Assembly: GCA_015229045.1 (NCBI GenBank)
Contig: JADGCJ010000201.1
Coordinates: 1-5,405 of the forward strand
Direction: 5' to 3'
Length of the DNA: 5,405 nt
From: Magnetococcales bacterium
Lineage (GTDB): Bacteria; Pseudomonadota; Magnetococcia; Magnetococcales; DC0425bin3
Part shown: positions 5,296 to 5,405 of the stretch, one piece after another
How positions within the stretch are numbered: the stretch's first letter is position 1
Layout: each line of letters begins with the position of its first letter
Made by a program: the position numbers and the translations under genes
Notes under the pieces: model-generated
Told to the model about the DNA's origin: nothing
Databases searched by the model: none
What the model saw: only the letters and a program-made list of their open reading frames with translations

Positions 5296-5324
5296 AGGCT
5301 ACCATGTTCGGGCCGTGCTTCCAA
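5296..5324 (-). promoter_or_regulatory. Weak candidate promoter of the toxin-antitoxin operon
   Basis: On the minus strand, TTGGAA (5319-5324) and TAGCCT (5296-5301) are separated by 17 bases, placing a start site about 25-30 bases before the antitoxin ATG. The spacing is ideal but both boxes match the sigma-70 consensus only partly. Autorepression by the Phd-like antitoxin would be expected here; no convincing operator palindrome was seen. Confidence 0.25.
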
Positions 5325-5343
5325 GCGCCCTGTGTCCAGAGCA

Positions 5344-5365
5344 GGGCAACCGCATTTGAAATTGG
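5344..5365 (+). repeat. Third copy of the GGGCAA(T/C)CGCATTTGAAA motif
   Basis: GGGCAACCGCATTTGAAATTGG differs from the copy at 2144-2165 at two positions and has the same orientation as the copy at 1960. It sits upstream of the toxin-antitoxin operon and runs toward the right edge of the window, so it may be the left end of an element that continues beyond the window, or another member of a dispersed intergenic motif. Confidence 0.55.
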
Positions 5366-5405
5366 CATGCTTGAAAAATCGGACCTTGAACCGCGTTTAT
5401 TTTGC

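Noticed and set aside
5262..5324. Upstream start for the antitoxin (138-residue form)
   Set aside because: The extra 21 residues do not fit the Phd/YefM fold and lack a ribosome site, while the ATG at 5261 has GGAGG at a workable distance.

Overview
The window reads as a moderately GC-rich Pseudomonadota-like chromosome segment. All five convincing protein genes lie on the minus strand. The GC-rich hairpin repeats and the gene repertoire remind me of Magnetococcia-type or other deep-branching alphaproteobacterial genomes, but that placement is a weak inference. No rRNA, tRNA, CRISPR array or transposase gene is visible.

Read along the minus strand from high to low coordinates, the layout has four parts. 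(1) At 4510-5261 is a compact type II toxin-antitoxin pair: a Phd/YefM-like antitoxin and a VapC-type PIN-domain RNase, joined by an ATGA overlap. (2) At 2178-4301 is a 707-residue inner-membrane protein with an ExeA/MshM/DamX-like AAA+ ATPase domain, one membrane helix, a long Lys/Asp-rich repeat linker and a C-terminal SPOR-like domain, which points to septal peptidoglycan or envelope work. (3) At about 1960-2165 is a repeat-rich intergenic block: GC hairpins bracketed by an inverted 20-22 bp motif, a third copy of which lies at 5344-5365. (4) At 85-1934 is the most interesting unit: a cobalamin riboswitch, a strong intrinsic terminator, a 45-codon peptide gene and a radical SAM/SPASM maturase.

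The last unit forms one regulated RiPP locus. The riboswitch core is recognised by its B12 box and by the conserved GCCGCTGTAA and GCCACT...GGGAAGG segments. Three helices drawn by eye compete for the same RNA: a 9-bp closing stem, an 8-bp antiterminator and a 14-bp terminator followed by nine U. This predicts that cobalamin shuts the operon off. The small peptide, MQQEPKKKQ... ending with CTADGVGLSHYILMDE, matches what I recall as the CbpA precursor family, and the enzyme matches CbpB. The peptide's stop codon directly abuts the enzyme's start codon (TAAATG). The likely logic is that a modified peptide is made when cobalamin is scarce. Its product and purpose are unknown to me.

Stretches without protein genes are 1-84 (hairpin repeat downstream of the maturase gene), 1636-2177 (riboswitch, terminator and repeats), 4302-4509 (small inverted repeats only) and 5262-5405 (antitoxin leader plus the third copy of the dispersed motif).
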